From Serratia entomophila (lineage in GTDB: Bacteria; Pseudomonadota; Gammaproteobacteria; Enterobacterales; Enterobacteriaceae): 64,000 bases of DNA. A program made the translations under genes and the position numbers. The notes below the pieces were generated by a model. It did not search any database, had not been told where the DNA came from, and saw nothing but the letters and a program-made list of their open reading frames with translations. Within the stretch, counting starts at the first letter, position 1. The number at the start of each line of letters is the position of its first letter. Shown here one piece after another: positions 21,029 through 30,903 of this stretch. Location of the stretch: the NCBI RefSeq assembly GCF_021462285.1, contig NZ_CP082787.1, positions 682,001 through 746,000 on the forward strand, written 5' to 3'.

Positions 21029-22837
21029 ATGATCAATAATCTGCTGCAATACCATCTGACTCATCGTATACAGCACCAGGCTTCCCACCGCGCCGATCGC
21101 ACAGCTTTTCGCCAATGGTCTCCCCAGGGAGAGACGCAGCTTAGCTGGCGGCAGGCCGATATGCACATTACCCGCATCGCCAGCGCGTTGCTGGCGCTGG
21201 GCGCCGAAGTTCAGGAACGTATCGCGATATTTGCCAATAACAGCATGGCCTGGTCGTTGGCCGATTTGGCCATTCTGCAGCTGCGTGGGGTCAGCGTGCC
21301 GCTGTATGCCACCAATACGCCGGCCCAGGCGGCCTTTATCATTAATGACGCTGATATTCGCATCCTGTTCGTCGGCGAGCAGGCGCAGCTGGATGCGGCG
21401 ATCGCTCTGCGCGGCGTGTGCCCGCAGTTGAGCCACATTATCGCGTTCGATGACGGTGTGGATCTGCGTGGCTGTGAGATTGCCCGGCACCTGAACGCCT
21501 TTGAGCGGGAAACCGAGCCGGCGGCGTATCAAGCGCAGCGGCTGCAGCGCATCGCAGACTGCTGCCTGGAGGATCTTTTCACGCTGATCTACACCTCGGG
21601 CACCACCGGTGAGCCCAAGGGCGTAATGCTGGATTACCGCAACCTGGCGGCGCAGCTTTATCTGCACGATGAGCGCCTGACGGTAAATGACGAAGACGTC
21701 TCGCTCAGCTTCCTGCCGCTATCGCACGTATTTGAACGCGCCTGGAGCTTTTTCATTATGCATTCCGGCGCGCAAAACGTGTATCTGCCGAATACCGATT
21801 GGGTGCGCGAGGCGATGGCGCAGGTGCGCCCGACGCTGATGTGCGCGGTGCCGCGTTTCTACGAGAAGATCTTCAGCGCGGTACAGGAAAAGGTGGCGCG
21901 GGCCCCCTGGCTGCGCCGCGCGCTGTTCCATTGGGCGATCGTCTGCGGTGAACGCAAGTTCCTGCAGGAGCGCGCCGGTAAACCTCTGGGCAAGCTGTTT
22001 GTGCGCTCTCACCGCTGGGCCGATAAGCTGGTGCTGAGCAAGCTGCGCGGCATTCTTGGCGGACGGGTGCGATTCCTGCCTGCGGCGGGCGCCAAGCTGG
22101 ATGACAACGTGATTCTGTTTTTCCAGGCGATAGGCGTCAACATCAAGTACGGCTACGGCATGACCGAAACCTGCGCCACTGTTTCCTGTTGGGAAGAGGG
22201 CACTTTCCGCTTTGGCTCTATCGGCAAGCCGCTGCCGGGCGTAGAGGTGCGCATTGGCGAGGAAAATGAGATCCAGCTGCGCGGGCCGATCGTTATGCGC
22301 GGTTATTTCAACAAACCGCTGGAAACTGCCGCTTCTTTTACCGCCGACGGCTGGCTGAAGACCGGCGACGCCGGCGCGATCGATGAAGAGGGCAACCTGT
22401 TTATTACCGAACGCCTGAAAGATTTGATGAAAACCTCCGGCGGCAAGTATATCGCGCCGCAGATGCTGGAGGGTGCGCTGGCGCAGGATCGCTTTATCGA
22501 ACAGGTGGCTATCATCGCCGATGCGCGCAAGTTTGTTTCCGCGCTGATCGTGCCCTGCTTCGAATCCCTGGAAGAATATGCGAAGTCGATCAATTTGAAA
22601 TATCAGGATCGGCTGGATCTGCTGCGCCACAGCCATATCATCGAGATGTTCGAGCACCGCCTGCGCGATATGCAAAAGGAGCTGGCGCGCTTCGAGCAGG
22701 TGAAGAAGTTTACCCTGCTGCCCGCGGCCTTCTCGATGGAGCTGGGCGAGCTGACGCCGACCCTGAAGCTGCGCCGCAAGGTGATCCTGCAGCGTTACCG
22801 GCGTGAAATAGATTCGATGTACGCAGAGCAGGCCTGA
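21029..22837 (+). CDS. Long-chain fatty acyl-CoA synthetase (AMP-forming, FadD15-like)
   Basis: A 602-residue ANL-superfamily ligase that activates a fatty acid through an acyl-adenylate to acyl-CoA. The P-loop LIYTSGTTGEPKGVML is near residues 189-204, the adenine-binding YGYGMTETCATVS near 375-387, and the hinge GWLKTGDAGAIDEEGNLFI with RLKDLMKTSGGKYIAP near 445-480. The FLPLSHVFER segment and length resemble long-chain (FadD15/FAA-type) synthetases more than E. coli FadD. It lies between leuO and ilvI, where E. coli K-12 has no gene. Chain-length preference is unknown. Confidence 0.9.
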   Translation: MINNLLQYHLTHRIQHQASHRADRTAFRQWSPQGETQLSWRQADMHITRIASALLALGAEVQERIAIFANNSMAWSLADLAILQLRGVSVPLYATNTPAQAAFIINDADIRILFVGEQAQLDAAIALRGVCPQLSHIIAFDDGVDLRGCEIARHLNAFERETEPAAYQAQRLQRIADCCLEDLFTLIYTSGTTGEPKGVMLDYRNLAAQLYLHDERLTVNDEDVSLSFLPLSHVFERAWSFFIMHSGAQNVYLPNTDWVREAMAQVRPTLMCAVPRFYEKIFSAVQEKVARAPWLRRALFHWAIVCGERKFLQERAGKPLGKLFVRSHRWADKLVLSKLRGILGGRVRFLPAAGAKLDDNVILFFQAIGVNIKYGYGMTETCATVSCWEEGTFRFGSIGKPLPGVEVRIGEENEIQLRGPIVMRGYFNKPLETAASFTADGWLKTGDAGAIDEEGNLFITERLKDLMKTSGGKYIAPQMLEGALAQDRFIEQVAIIADARKFVSALIVPCFESLEEYAKSINLKYQDRLDLLRHSHIIEMFEHRLRDMQKELARFEQVKKFTLLPAAFSMELGELTPTLKLRRKVILQRYRREIDSMYAEQA

Positions 22838-23150
22838 AACCGCCGCCGGCCCTGTCCGGCGAAAAAAACGGCAGATTCTCCGCCTGATATAGTTCTGTAA
22901 TTCCCTACCGGTTTGAAACAATGCCTAGCCTGATCGCCACAGGGCTAGCGCATTGTTTTTATAAAGCGCCAATCTCCAGCCGCTTGGCAATAACCCTTGC
23001 ATCGCTAAGCCATTTTGCCGTTTGCCTGCCCCATATTCTGACGTTATGTTAATCAGTTATAGTCAATCCATAAAAACGTTGGGGCATTAGCCCGCAGCAG
23101 GCGCCACGTTCCGGCGCCAGACAAGAATAAGCAAGCCTGGAGGCAAACCC
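22838..23150. other. Intergenic region before ilvIH (promoter and leader)
   Basis: About 310 bases holding the acyl-CoA synthetase terminator (22916-22960) and then the ilvIH leader. Unlike ivbL-ilvBN and leuLABCD, there is no leader peptide rich in branched-chain codons. In E. coli ilvIH is activated by Lrp through multiple upstream sites; a rather AT-rich stretch (23035-23080) could serve, but I could not define Lrp sites with confidence. Confidence 0.5.
22916..22960 (+). terminator. Terminator after acyl-CoA synthetase
   Basis: A long stem AAACAATGC-CTAGCC pairs with GGCTAG-(C)-GCATTGTTT across a 12-base loop and is followed by TTTTT. One bulged C interrupts an otherwise fifteen-pair stem. 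This separates the synthetase from ilvIH. Confidence 0.85.
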
Positions 23151-24869
23151 ATGGAGATGTTGTCAGGAGCCGAGATGGTCGTTCGATCGTTGATCGATCA
23201 GGGCGTTAAGCACGTATTCGGCTATCCGGGCGGGGCGGTACTCGATATCTACGACGCCCTGCATACGGTTGGGGGAATCGATCATATTCTGGTGCGCCAC
23301 GAGCAGGGAGCGGTACACATGGCCGACGGCTATGCGCGCGCCACCGGTGAAGTCGGCGTGGTGCTGGTGACCTCAGGCCCTGGCGCCACCAACGCCATCA
23401 CCGGTATCGCCACCGCCTATATGGACTCCATTCCGATGGTGGTGCTGTCAGGCCAGGTTCCCAGCTCGCTGATTGGCTACGACGCCTTTCAGGAGTGCGA
23501 CATGGTGGGGATCTCGCGTCCGGTGGTGAAGCACAGCTTCCTGGTGAAGCGCACCGAAGACATTCCCGGCGTGCTGAAAAAAGCCTTCTATCTGGCGTCG
23601 ACCGGCCGGCCCGGGCCGGTAGTGATCGACCTGCCGAAAGACATCGTCGGCCCGGCGGTCAGGCTGCCTTACGCCTACCCGCAAGAGGTGAGCATGCGCT
23701 CCTATAACCCGACGGTGCAGGGGCACCGCGGGCAGATCAAGCGTGCGTTGCAAACCATTCTGGCGGCCAAGCGGCCGGTGATGTACGTCGGCGGCGGGGC
23801 GATCAACGCGGCCTGCGACGCGGAACTGCTGGCGCTGGCGGAAAAGCTCAACCTGCCGGTGACCTGCACCCTGATGGGGTTGGGCGCTTTCCCCGGCACC
23901 CACCGTCAGAGCGTCGGCATGCTCGGCATGCACGGCACCTATGAAGCCAACAAGACCATGCACCACTCCGATGTGATTTTCGCCGTCGGGGTGCGTTTCG
24001 ATGACCGCACCACCAACAATCTGGCCAAGTACTGCCCAGACGCCACCGTGCTGCACATTGATATCGACCCGACCTCGATTTCCAAAACGGTGGACGCCGA
24101 TATTCCGATCGTCGGCGACGCCAGGCAGGTGCTGACCCAGATGCTGGAGCTGCTGGCGCAGGACGATAAAACGCAGGACCTCGATGCGCTGCGCGACTGG
24201 TGGCGGTCTATCGAACAGTGGCGCGCGCGCGACTGCCTGGGCTACGACAAGCACAGCGGCACCATCAAACCGCAGGCGGTGATAGAAACGCTGCATCGCC
24301 TGACCAAGGGGGACGCCTATGTGACCTCCGATGTGGGCCAGCACCAGATGTTCGCCGCGCTCTATTACCCGTTCGATAAGCCGCGCCGCTGGATCAACTC
24401 CGGTGGCCTCGGCACCATGGGCTTCGGCTTGCCGGCGGCGCTGGGCGTCAAGCTGGCGTTGCCGGACGAAACCGTGGTGTGCGTAACCGGCGATGGCAGC
24501 ATTCAAATGAATATCCAGGAGCTGTCCACTGCGCTGCAGTACAATCTGCCGGTGGTGGTGGTGAACCTGAACAACCGCTATCTGGGCATGGTGAAGCAGT
24601 GGCAGGACATGATTTACTCCGGCCGTCACTCGCAATCTTATATGGATTCACTGCCGGACTTCGTCCGGTTGGCGGAGGCTTACGGCCATATCGGCATCGC
24701 CATTCGCACGCCGGACGAGCTGGAAAGCAAGCTGGCGCAGGCGCTGGCCGAAAAAGAACGGCTGGTGTTTGTCGACGTGACCGTCGATGAGACCGAACAT
24801 GTTTATCCAATGCAGATCCGCGGTGGAAGCATGGACGAGATGTGGTTAAGCAAAACGGAGAGGACCTGA
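23151..24869 (+). CDS. ilvI: Acetolactate synthase III large (catalytic) subunit
   Basis: Second AHAS isozyme, with the same ThDP/FAD/Mg chemistry as IlvB. It has 572 residues (574 in E. coli). The N-terminus [20 protein letters not shown] is identical in style to E. coli IlvI. The catalytic Glu is in [13 protein letters not shown] near residue 48. The ThDP motif GDGSIQMN to [14 protein letters not shown] spans about 446-485. GGAGGC lies six bases before the ATG. It is followed by ilvH after two bases. Confidence 0.98.
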   Translation: MEMLSGAEMVVRSLIDQGVKHVFGYPGGAVLDIYDALHTVGGIDHILVRHEQGAVHMADGYARATGEVGVVLVTSGPGATNAITGIATAYMDSIPMVVLSGQVPSSLIGYDAFQECDMVGISRPVVKHSFLVKRTEDIPGVLKKAFYLASTGRPGPVVIDLPKDIVGPAVRLPYAYPQEVSMRSYNPTVQGHRGQIKRALQTILAAKRPVMYVGGGAINAACDAELLALAEKLNLPVTCTLMGLGAFPGTHRQSVGMLGMHGTYEANKTMHHSDVIFAVGVRFDDRTTNNLAKYCPDATVLHIDIDPTSISKTVDADIPIVGDARQVLTQMLELLAQDDKTQDLDALRDWWRSIEQWRARDCLGYDKHSGTIKPQAVIETLHRLTKGDAYVTSDVGQHQMFAALYYPFDKPRRWINSGGLGTMGFGLPAALGVKLALPDETVVCVTGDGSIQMNIQELSTALQYNLPVVVVNLNNRYLGMVKQWQDMIYSGRHSQSYMDSLPDFVRLAEAYGHIGIAIRTPDELESKLAQALAEKERLVFVDVTVDETEHVYPMQIRGGSMDEMWLSKTERT

Positions 24870-24871
24870 TC

Positions 24872-25363
24872 ATGCGCCGTATTTTATCTGTATTGCTGGA
24901 AAACGAATCCGGGGCGTTATCGCGCGTGGTTGGGCTGTTCTCTCAGCGCGGTTATAACATTGAAAGCCTGACGGTGGCGCCGACCGACGATCCTACGCTG
25001 TCGCGCATGACTATCCAAACCGTTGGCGATGAAAAGGTGCTGGAGCAGATCGAAAAGCAGCTGCACAAGCTGGTGGACGTGCTGCGCGTCAGTGAACTGG
25101 TGCAGGGCGCCCATGTCGAACGCGAAATCATGCTGGTGAAGCTGCAGGCCAGCGGCTATGGCCGCGAAGAAGTGAAGCGCTGCGCCGATATCTTCCGCGG
25201 CCAGATCGTTGACGTCACCGCCACGCTTTACACCGTTCAGCTGGCGGGCACCAGCGACAAGCTGGACGCCTTCCTGAACGCGGTGCGCGAAGTGGCGGAG
25301 ATCGTGGAAGTGGCGCGCTCCGGCGTGGTCGGCGTATCGCGCGGCGACAAAATCATGCGCTGA
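24872..25363 (+). CDS. ilvH: Acetolactate synthase III small (regulatory) subunit
   Basis: Regulatory subunit that binds valine and activates IlvI. It has 163 residues, identical in length to E. coli. The N-terminal ACT domain [20 protein letters not shown]... (about 1-75) is followed by the C-terminal small-subunit domain (about 80-163). The ATG at 24872 lies two bases after the ilvI stop, so translation is probably coupled; in-frame codons further upstream lie inside ilvI. Confidence 0.98.
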   Translation: MRRILSVLLENESGALSRVVGLFSQRGYNIESLTVAPTDDPTLSRMTIQTVGDEKVLEQIEKQLHKLVDVLRVSELVQGAHVEREIMLVKLQASGYGREEVKRCADIFRGQIVDVTATLYTVQLAGTSDKLDAFLNAVREVAEIVEVARSGVVGVSRGDKIMR

Positions 25364-25378
25364 AGTCTGGCTCAGTAT

Positions 25379-25415
25379 AATCTGAGGGCGCGGCCCGGCT
25401 GCACCCTCAGATTTT
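25379..25415 (+). terminator. ilvIH terminator
   Basis: A ten-base-pair stem AATCTGAGGG/CCCTCAGATT encloses a 15-base GC-rich loop and is followed by a short run of Ts. It lies directly after ilvH. Confidence 0.82.
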
Positions 25416-25578
25416 CGGCGTTTTTTGCCCGTTTGCTGGCACCTTTCGGCAAAAGCGGTTGCTCGGCAGTGTTTTCTGCTGTTAGATCGCAGAGGCTGGA
25501 TTGAATAACCGCACGGGATGCGATGGTTAATCCGAGCCCAGCTTACTCTTCTATTTTCAGCGTCATTAAGGGGTTAAC

Positions 25579-26583
25579 GTGAAACTGGATGAAATCGCGC
25601 GTCTCGCGGGCGTTTCGCGCACCACGGCCAGTTATGTCATCAACGGCAAGGCGAAGCAGTATCGTGTCAGCGATAAAACCGTCGACAAAGTGATGGCCGT
25701 GGTCAGGGAGCACAACTATCACCCGAATGCCGTCGCGGCTGGGCTGCGCGCCGGGCGAACCCGTTCCATCGGGTTGGTGATACCGGATCTGGAAAATACC
25801 AGCTATACCCGCATCGCCAACTATCTTGAGCGCCAGGCGCGTCAGCGCGGCTATCAGTTGCTGATCGCCTGTTCGGAAGATCAGCCGGATAACGAAATGC
25901 GCTGCATTGAGCACCTGCTGCAGCGCCAGGTAGACGCGATTATCGTTTCCACCGCGTTGCCGCCGGAACACCCGTTTTATCAACGCTGGGCTAACGATCC
26001 GCTGCCGATCATCGCACTGGACCGTGCGTTGGATCGCGAGCATTTCATCAGCGTGGTGGGCGCCGATCAGGAAGACGCCTTTGCGCTGGCGCAGGAGCTG
26101 CGCACTTTTCCGGCGGAGTCGGTGTTGTATCTGGGGGCGTTGCCGGAGCTTTCCGTCAGCTTCCTGCGTGAGCAGGGGTTCCGCCAGGCCTGGCAGGATG
26201 ACCCGCGCCATGTCGACTATCTTTATGCCAACAGCTACGAGCGCGAAGCCGCCGGCGCGTTGTTTGCCGAATGGCTGAAAACGCACCCGATGCCGCAGGC
26301 GCTGTTCACGACTTCGTTCTCTTTGCTGCAGGGAGTGATGGACGTTACGTTGAAGCAGCGTGGCCGCTTGCCGACCGATCTGGCGATCGCCACCTTTGGC
26401 GACCATGAACTGCTCGACTTCCTGGAGTGCCCGGTGCTGGCGGTGGCGCAGCGTCATCGCGACGTGGCTGAACGGGTGCTGGAGCTGGTACTGGCCAGCC
26501 TGGACGAGCCACGCAAACCGAAACCGGGCCTGACGCGCATTCGCCGCAACCTGTTCCGCCGCGGCAGCCTCAGCCGCAAGTAA
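25579..26583 (+). CDS. cra: Catabolite repressor/activator Cra (FruR)
   Basis: LacI-family regulator of carbon flow, released from DNA by fructose 1-phosphate. It has 334 residues, as in E. coli. The helix-turn-helix [20 protein letters not shown] and hinge [20 protein letters not shown] (about 48-67) lead into a periplasmic-binding-like effector domain. The start codon is GTG, with AAGGGG seven bases upstream. It stands between ilvIH and mraZ as in E. coli. Confidence 0.97.
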   Translation: MKLDEIARLAGVSRTTASYVINGKAKQYRVSDKTVDKVMAVVREHNYHPNAVAAGLRAGRTRSIGLVIPDLENTSYTRIANYLERQARQRGYQLLIACSEDQPDNEMRCIEHLLQRQVDAIIVSTALPPEHPFYQRWANDPLPIIALDRALDREHFISVVGADQEDAFALAQELRTFPAESVLYLGALPELSVSFLREQGFRQAWQDDPRHVDYLYANSYEREAAGALFAEWLKTHPMPQALFTTSFSLLQGVMDVTLKQRGRLPTDLAIATFGDHELLDFLECPVLAVAQRHRDVAERVLELVLASLDEPRKPKPGLTRIRRNLFRRGSLSRK

Positions 26584-26594
26584 TCTGCATTATC

Positions 26595-26625
26595 TTCACG
26601 GTGCCCGTTTGCCGGGCGCCGTGAA
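26595..26625 (+). terminator. Hairpin after cra
   Basis: A thirteen-pair stem (TTCACGGTGCCCG with CGGGCGCCGTGAA, one G-T pair) around a five-base loop lies 11 bases after the cra stop. There is no U-run, so it may act as an mRNA 3' stabiliser or a rho-dependent stop instead of an intrinsic terminator. Confidence 0.5.
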
Positions 26626-27286
26626 TAACCTCACGCGTACCCCGCAAGCATTTGCTGCCGCCGGCGCCAACGTTCCCCCCGGTGCTGACGCGAAGCGATT
26701 AAAATCCAACTTTCAAAAAAGTACATTAAAAACAATATGTTGAGATTTTTTGGTTTCAGCGGAGGAATTTTGCAGAAAAAATTGTGGGAATTAAGGTGCA
26801 AGAAAATGAAACCATAATTGTAAACAGGTATTTTGAGAATAATCTTACCGAATTGATTTGAATCGAAATTAGCTCTCCTCGTAATATCCGAGCCATTTAT
26901 TTTTTCTGTGGTCTCATCATTAGCGCTGCAATTGAAGTAAAATAGCGCGCGGTTCCGTCGGCAATAACCGTTGAGCGTTATTAACTCAAGGGCTTATGGC
27001 ATATTCCGCCGCCGATTGTGCTCAGCGCCGGGCCTTGGCCGACGCGGCCCGCCGCAGGATACAGGCATGCGATTGCCGAGCTGAAAAATGAGACATCGAT
27101 TGCAGAAGGAAGTAATGAGTTAATTAATCGCCAATTTGTCAGGTTTTTAATCAGGCTCTTTCCGCTAAGAAAATTCTCTCCGTTTATCATGGTGTTAATT
27201 TTTAATCGTCGAATAAATAGAGTTCCTTTCGCGAGTCAGCTCCCAAAATGACCAGAGAAATATTGCCAAAGCGCAGCCGCTCTGGC
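26626..27286. other. Long AT-rich region between cra and the dcw cluster
   Basis: About 660 bases with no gene I can support. The stretch 26700-26960 is AT-rich; a small GC-rich island lies at 27005-27085. GGAGG (26761-26765) precedes a TTG-started frame of 15 codons (26770-26817), too weak to call. An open frame of 77 codons at 27018-27251 has no family match and no good ribosome site. E. coli also has a long untranslated gap here. Confidence 0.55.
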
Positions 27287-27316
27287 TTGACAAGGTTTTC
27301 ATACCCTCCGTAAACT
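27287..27316 (+). promoter_or_regulatory. Pmra, main promoter of the dcw cluster
   Basis: A perfect -35 TTGACA (27287-27292), an 18-base spacer and TAAACT (27311-27316). The surrounding bases closely resemble the E. coli mra promoter as I recall it. It drives mraZ and much of the downstream cluster and overlaps the approach to the MraZ operator. Confidence 0.85.
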
Positions 27317-27324
27317 CCATTATG

Positions 27325-27349
27325 TGGGAATTTGTGGGGTAAAGTGGTG
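27325..27349 (+). promoter_or_regulatory. MraZ operator (TGGGN direct repeats)
   Basis: Three pentamers in phase with five-base spacers: TGGGA (27325), TGGGG (27335) and TGGTG (27345). MraZ, encoded just downstream, binds TGGGN repeats with this exact spacing in E. coli and represses its own promoter. The third copy departs from the consensus at its fourth base. Confidence 0.85.
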
Positions 27350-27377
27350 AAAACGGTCATGAAGGGGTAGCTCAGGA

Positions 27378-27836
27378 ATGTTCCGTGGAGCAACGATGGT
27401 CAACCTCGACAGCAAAGGGCGGCTTGCCGTACCAACCCGATATCGGGATTTGCTGAACGAGGAATCGCAAGGCCAAATGGTTTGTACCATTGACCTCCAT
27501 CAGCCCTGCCTGCTGCTTTACCCGCTGCCCGAATGGGAAATTATTGAACAAAAATTGTCTCGTCTGTCGAGCATGAATCCCGCCGAGCGCCGCGTTCAGC
27601 GCTTGTTATTGGGGCATGCCAGTGAGTGTCAGATGGATAGTGCCGGTCGATTGCTGTTGGCAAGTACGCTCAGACAGCACGCCGGGCTTACTAAAGAAGT
27701 GATGCTGGTCGGGCAGTTCAACAAGTTTGAACTGTGGGATGAACAGACCTGGTATCAACAAGTCAAGGATGATATTGACGCTGAACAGTCGACTCAGGAA
27801 CCGTTGTCTGAGCGGCTACAGGACTTGTCGCTATAA
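27378..27836 (+). CDS. mraZ: Transcriptional regulator MraZ
   Basis: AbrB-fold DNA-binding protein that forms a ring-shaped oligomer and represses the dcw promoter. It has 152 residues, as in E. coli. The two SpoVT/AbrB repeats are visible: [20 protein letters not shown] (about 7-26) and [20 protein letters not shown] (about 84-103), each with the DxxGR core. It is the first gene of the cluster and ends two bases before rsmH. Confidence 0.98.
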   Translation: MFRGATMVNLDSKGRLAVPTRYRDLLNEESQGQMVCTIDLHQPCLLLYPLPEWEIIEQKLSRLSSMNPAERRVQRLLLGHASECQMDSAGRLLLASTLRQHAGLTKEVMLVGQFNKFELWDEQTWYQQVKDDIDAEQSTQEPLSERLQDLSL

Positions 27837-27838
27837 GC

Positions 27839-28780
27839 ATGTTGGAAAACTATAAACACACCACCGTACTGTTGGATGAGGCGGTTAACGGCCTCAACAT
27901 CCGCAGCAACGGCACATATATCGACGGTACTTTTGGCCGCGGTGGCCATTCGCGTCTGATTCTGTCCCAACTGGGGCCGGAAGGACGCTTGCTGGCAATT
28001 GACCGCGACCCTCAGGCGATTGCAGCCGCTGAATCTATTGACGACCCTCGTTTTACCATCGTACACGGCCCATTTTCCGATTTGTCACACTATGTGCGGG
28101 AACGCGAACTGGTGGGGCAAATTGACGGTGTTCTGCTCGATCTGGGCGTTTCTTCGCCGCAGCTGGACGACGCGGAGCGCGGTTTCTCCTTTATGCGCGA
28201 CGGCCCGCTGGACATGCGCATGGACCCTTCCACCGGCCTGTCCGCCGCCGAATGGTTGATGAAAGCCGAAGCCGACGACATCGCCTGGGTGCTGAAAACC
28301 TTTGGCGAAGAGCGTTTCGCCAAGCGCATCGCCCGCGCCATCGTGGAAAAGAATCGGGTTGAGCCGATGACGCGCACCAAGCAACTGGCCGATCTGATCG
28401 CCGACGCCAGCCCGTTCCGTGAGAAGCACAAGCATCCGGCAACGCGCAGCTTCCAGGCGATCCGCATTTATATCAACAGCGAGCTGGAAGAGATCGAGCG
28501 CGCGCTCGACGGCGCGCTGGAAGTGCTGGCCCCCGAGGGCCGTTTGTCGATCATCAGCTTCCACTCGCTGGAGGATCGCATCGTCAAACGTTTTATGCGC
28601 CACCACAGTCGCGGCGCCCAGGTGCCGGCCGGTATTCCGCTGACCGAAGAGCAGCTGCGCGGCATGGGCGGGCGGACGCTCAAAGCGCTGGGCAAGATGA
28701 TGCCTTCGGACGCTGAAGTGGCGGAAAACCCACGCGCCCGCAGTTCGGTGCTGCGTATTGCCGAGAGGATGCCCGCGTGA
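27839..28780 (+). CDS. rsmH: 16S rRNA m4C1402 methyltransferase RsmH
   Basis: SAM-dependent N4-methyltransferase acting on C1402 of 16S rRNA in the ribosomal P site. It has 313 residues, equal to E. coli. The SAM motif [16 protein letters not shown] lies near 27-42 and the catalytic-pocket segment [20 protein letters not shown] near 97-116. Its stop overlaps the ftsL GTG start (GTGA). Confidence 0.98.
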   Translation: MLENYKHTTVLLDEAVNGLNIRSNGTYIDGTFGRGGHSRLILSQLGPEGRLLAIDRDPQAIAAAESIDDPRFTIVHGPFSDLSHYVRERELVGQIDGVLLDLGVSSPQLDDAERGFSFMRDGPLDMRMDPSTGLSAAEWLMKAEADDIAWVLKTFGEERFAKRIARAIVEKNRVEPMTRTKQLADLIADASPFREKHKHPATRSFQAIRIYINSELEEIERALDGALEVLAPEGRLSIISFHSLEDRIVKRFMRHHSRGAQVPAGIPLTEEQLRGMGGRTLKALGKMMPSDAEVAENPRARSSVLRIAERMPA

Positions 28781-29097
28781 TCGGTAACGAACGTCACGGC
28801 CTGGTCGGGGTGATTGGCGGCGACCTGCTGCGCAACGCCAAGATCCCATTGATTTTACTGGTTGCTTCGCTGGTCTCCGCCGTTTTTGTGGTGACCACCG
28901 CCCACCGCACCCGCCTGCTGACCGCCGAGCGCGAGCAGCTGGTGCTTGAGCGGGACGCGCTGGATATCGAGTGGCGCAACCTGATTCTGGAAGAGAACGC
29001 CCTCGGCGATCACAGCCGGGTTGAACGTATTTCGACTGAAAAACTGCAGATGCAACATGTTGATCCATCGCAGGAAAATATCATCGTTAAACAATGA
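28777..29097 (+). CDS. ftsL: Cell division protein FtsL
   Basis: Bitopic divisome protein in the FtsQLB complex that activates FtsWI. It has 106 residues with a short cytoplasmic tail, one membrane segment (about 23-40) and a periplasmic coiled coil ending [15 protein letters not shown], identical in style to E. coli. The start is a GTG overlapping the rsmH stop; E. coli FtsL (121 aa) begins further upstream, and no equivalent extension is obvious here. Confidence 0.95.
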   Translation: MIGNERHGLVGVIGGDLLRNAKIPLILLVASLVSAVFVVTTAHRTRLLTAEREQLVLERDALDIEWRNLILEENALGDHSRVERISTEKLQMQHVDPSQENIIVKQ

Positions 29098-29139
29098 ATG
29101 GTTTAACCGGAATAATGACACGGAGTAGAAAGGAAACGC

Positions 29140-30903
29140 ATGAAAGCAGCGCGCCCCGGTAAGTTGAAACGCCAGGAAGATCAGGCCAGCTTTGTAAGCT
29201 GGCGTTTTGCGTTGCTGTGCGGCTGTATTTTGTTGGCGCTGGTGGGGTTGATGCTGCGCGTGGCCTACCTGCAGGTCATCAATCCGGACCGCCTGGTGAA
29301 AGAAGGCGACTTGCGCTCGCTGCGCGTGCAGGAGGTGCCGACCTCGCGCGGCATGATCAGCGATCGCGCCGGACGGCCGTTGGCGGTGAGCGTGCCGGTC
29401 AACGCTATCTGGGCGGATCCTAAGGAGCTGAACGAGCGCGGCGGCATTACGCTGGACAGCCGCTGGAAGGCGCTGTCCGACGCGCTGAATATCCCGCTGG
29501 ATCAGCTCTCCAACCGCGTTAACGCCAACCCTAAAGGGCGCTTCGTCTATCTGGCGCGCCAGGTCAATCCGGCGGTCGGCGATTACATCCGCAAGCTGAA
29601 GCTGCCGGGGATTCACCTGCGCCAGGAATCGCGCCGCTACTACCCGGCCGGGCAGGTCACCTCGCACATCATCGGCGTGACCAATATCGACGGCCAGGGC
29701 ATCGAGGGCGTCGAGAAAAGCTTCGACCGTTGGTTGACCGGGCAACCGGGCGCCCGAACGGTGCGGAAAGACCGTTTTGGCCGGGTGATCGAAGACATTT
29801 CCTCGGTCGACAGCCAGGCCGCGCATAACCTGGTGCTGAGCGTCGATGAACGCCTGCAGGCGCTGGTGTACCGTGAATTGAATAACGCCGTGGCCTTCAA
29901 CAAGGCCGAGTCCGGCACCGCGGTGTTGATCGACGTGAACACCGGCGAAGTGTTGGCGATGGCCAACAGCCCGTCTTACAACCCGAACAACATGGCCGGT
30001 ACGCCGAAAGACACCATGCGTAACCGCGCTATCACCGATATTTTCGAGCCTGGTTCCACCGTGAAACCTATGGTGGTGATGACGGCGTTACAACACGGCG
30101 TGGTGAAAGAAAACAGCGTGCTGAACACCATTCCTTTCCGCATTCAGGGCCACGAAATTAAAGACGTGGCGCGCTACGCGGAGCTGTCGGTAACCGGGAT
30201 CTTGCAGAAGTCGAGTAACGTCGGTGTTTCAAAGCTGGCGTTAGCGATGCCGTCCTCGGCGTTAGTAGATACTTACTCTCGTTTTGGACTGGGAAAGGCG
30301 ACCAATTTGGGGCTGGTCGGAGAAAGCAGTGGCATATACCCAAAAAAACAACGGTGGTCTGACATAGAGAGGGCCACCTTCTCTTTCGGCTACGGGCTAA
30401 TGGTAACTCCGTTACAGTTGGCGCGAGTCTACGCAACGATCGGCAGCCTGGGCGTGTATCGCCCATTGTCGATCACCAAGGTTGACCCTCCGGTCGCCGG
30501 CGAACGCGTTTTCCCTGAACCTCTGGTGCGCACCGTGGTGCACATGATGGAAAGCGTAGCCCTGCCGGGCGGCGGCGGCGTGAAAGCCGCCATCAAGGGA
30601 TACCGTATCGCCATTAAAACCGGTACCGCCAAAAAGGTCGGTCCGGACGGCAAATACGTCAACCGCTATCTCGCTTATACCGCCGGCGTCGCGCCGGCCA
30701 GTAACCCCCGTTTTGCTCTGGTGGTGGTCATCAACGACCCGCAGGGCGGGAAGTACTATGGTGGCGCAATTTCCGCGCCGGTGTTTGGCGCCATCATGGG
30801 CGGCGTATTGCGCACCATGAACGTCGAACCGGATGCGTTGCCTACCGGTGATAAAAGCGAATTAGTGACTAACAAAAAAGAGGGTTCAGGTGGCAGATCG
30901 TAA
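29140..30903 (+). CDS. ftsI: Penicillin-binding protein 3, septal transpeptidase
   Basis: Divisome D,D-transpeptidase that crosslinks septal peptidoglycan; target of aztreonam and cephalexin. It has 587 residues: cytoplasmic tail, one membrane segment (about 23-42), non-catalytic pedestal, then the transpeptidase domain. The active-site serine is in [10 protein letters not shown], the SxN motif in [12 protein letters not shown] and the KTG triad in [11 protein letters not shown]. Between SSN and KTG (about 30225-30440) codon usage turns abruptly to rare codons such as ATA, AGG, CTA, CGA and GGA, unlike the rest of the gene. Confidence 0.98.
   Translation: MKAARPGKLKRQEDQASFVSWRFALLCGCILLALVGLMLRVAYLQVINPDRLVKEGDLRSLRVQEVPTSRGMISDRAGRPLAVSVPVNAIWADPKELNERGGITLDSRWKALSDALNIPLDQLSNRVNANPKGRFVYLARQVNPAVGDYIRKLKLPGIHLRQESRRYYPAGQVTSHIIGVTNIDGQGIEGVEKSFDRWLTGQPGARTVRKDRFGRVIEDISSVDSQAAHNLVLSVDERLQALVYRELNNAVAFNKAESGTAVLIDVNTGEVLAMANSPSYNPNNMAGTPKDTMRNRAITDIFEPGSTVKPMVVMTALQHGVVKENSVLNTIPFRIQGHEIKDVARYAELSVTGILQKSSNVGVSKLALAMPSSALVDTYSRFGLGKATNLGLVGESSGIYPKKQRWSDIERATFSFGYGLMVTPLQLARVYATIGSLGVYRPLSITKVDPPVAGERVFPEPLVRTVVHMMESVALPGGGGVKAAIKGYRIAIKTGTAKKVGPDGKYVNRYLAYTAGVAPASNPRFALVVVINDPQGGKYYGGAISAPVFGAIMGGVLRTMNVEPDALPTGDKSELVTNKKEGSGGRS

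Noticed and set aside
22851..22875. Stem CGCCGG-CCCTGT-CCGGCG followed by A-run after the acyl-CoA synthetase
   Set aside because: The run is As, not Ts, on the coding strand; the longer stem at 22916-22960 with a T-run is the better terminator.
27018..27251. A 77-codon frame between cra and mraZ
   Set aside because: No Shine-Dalgarno, changes composition half way and matches nothing I know; kept only as part of the gap description.
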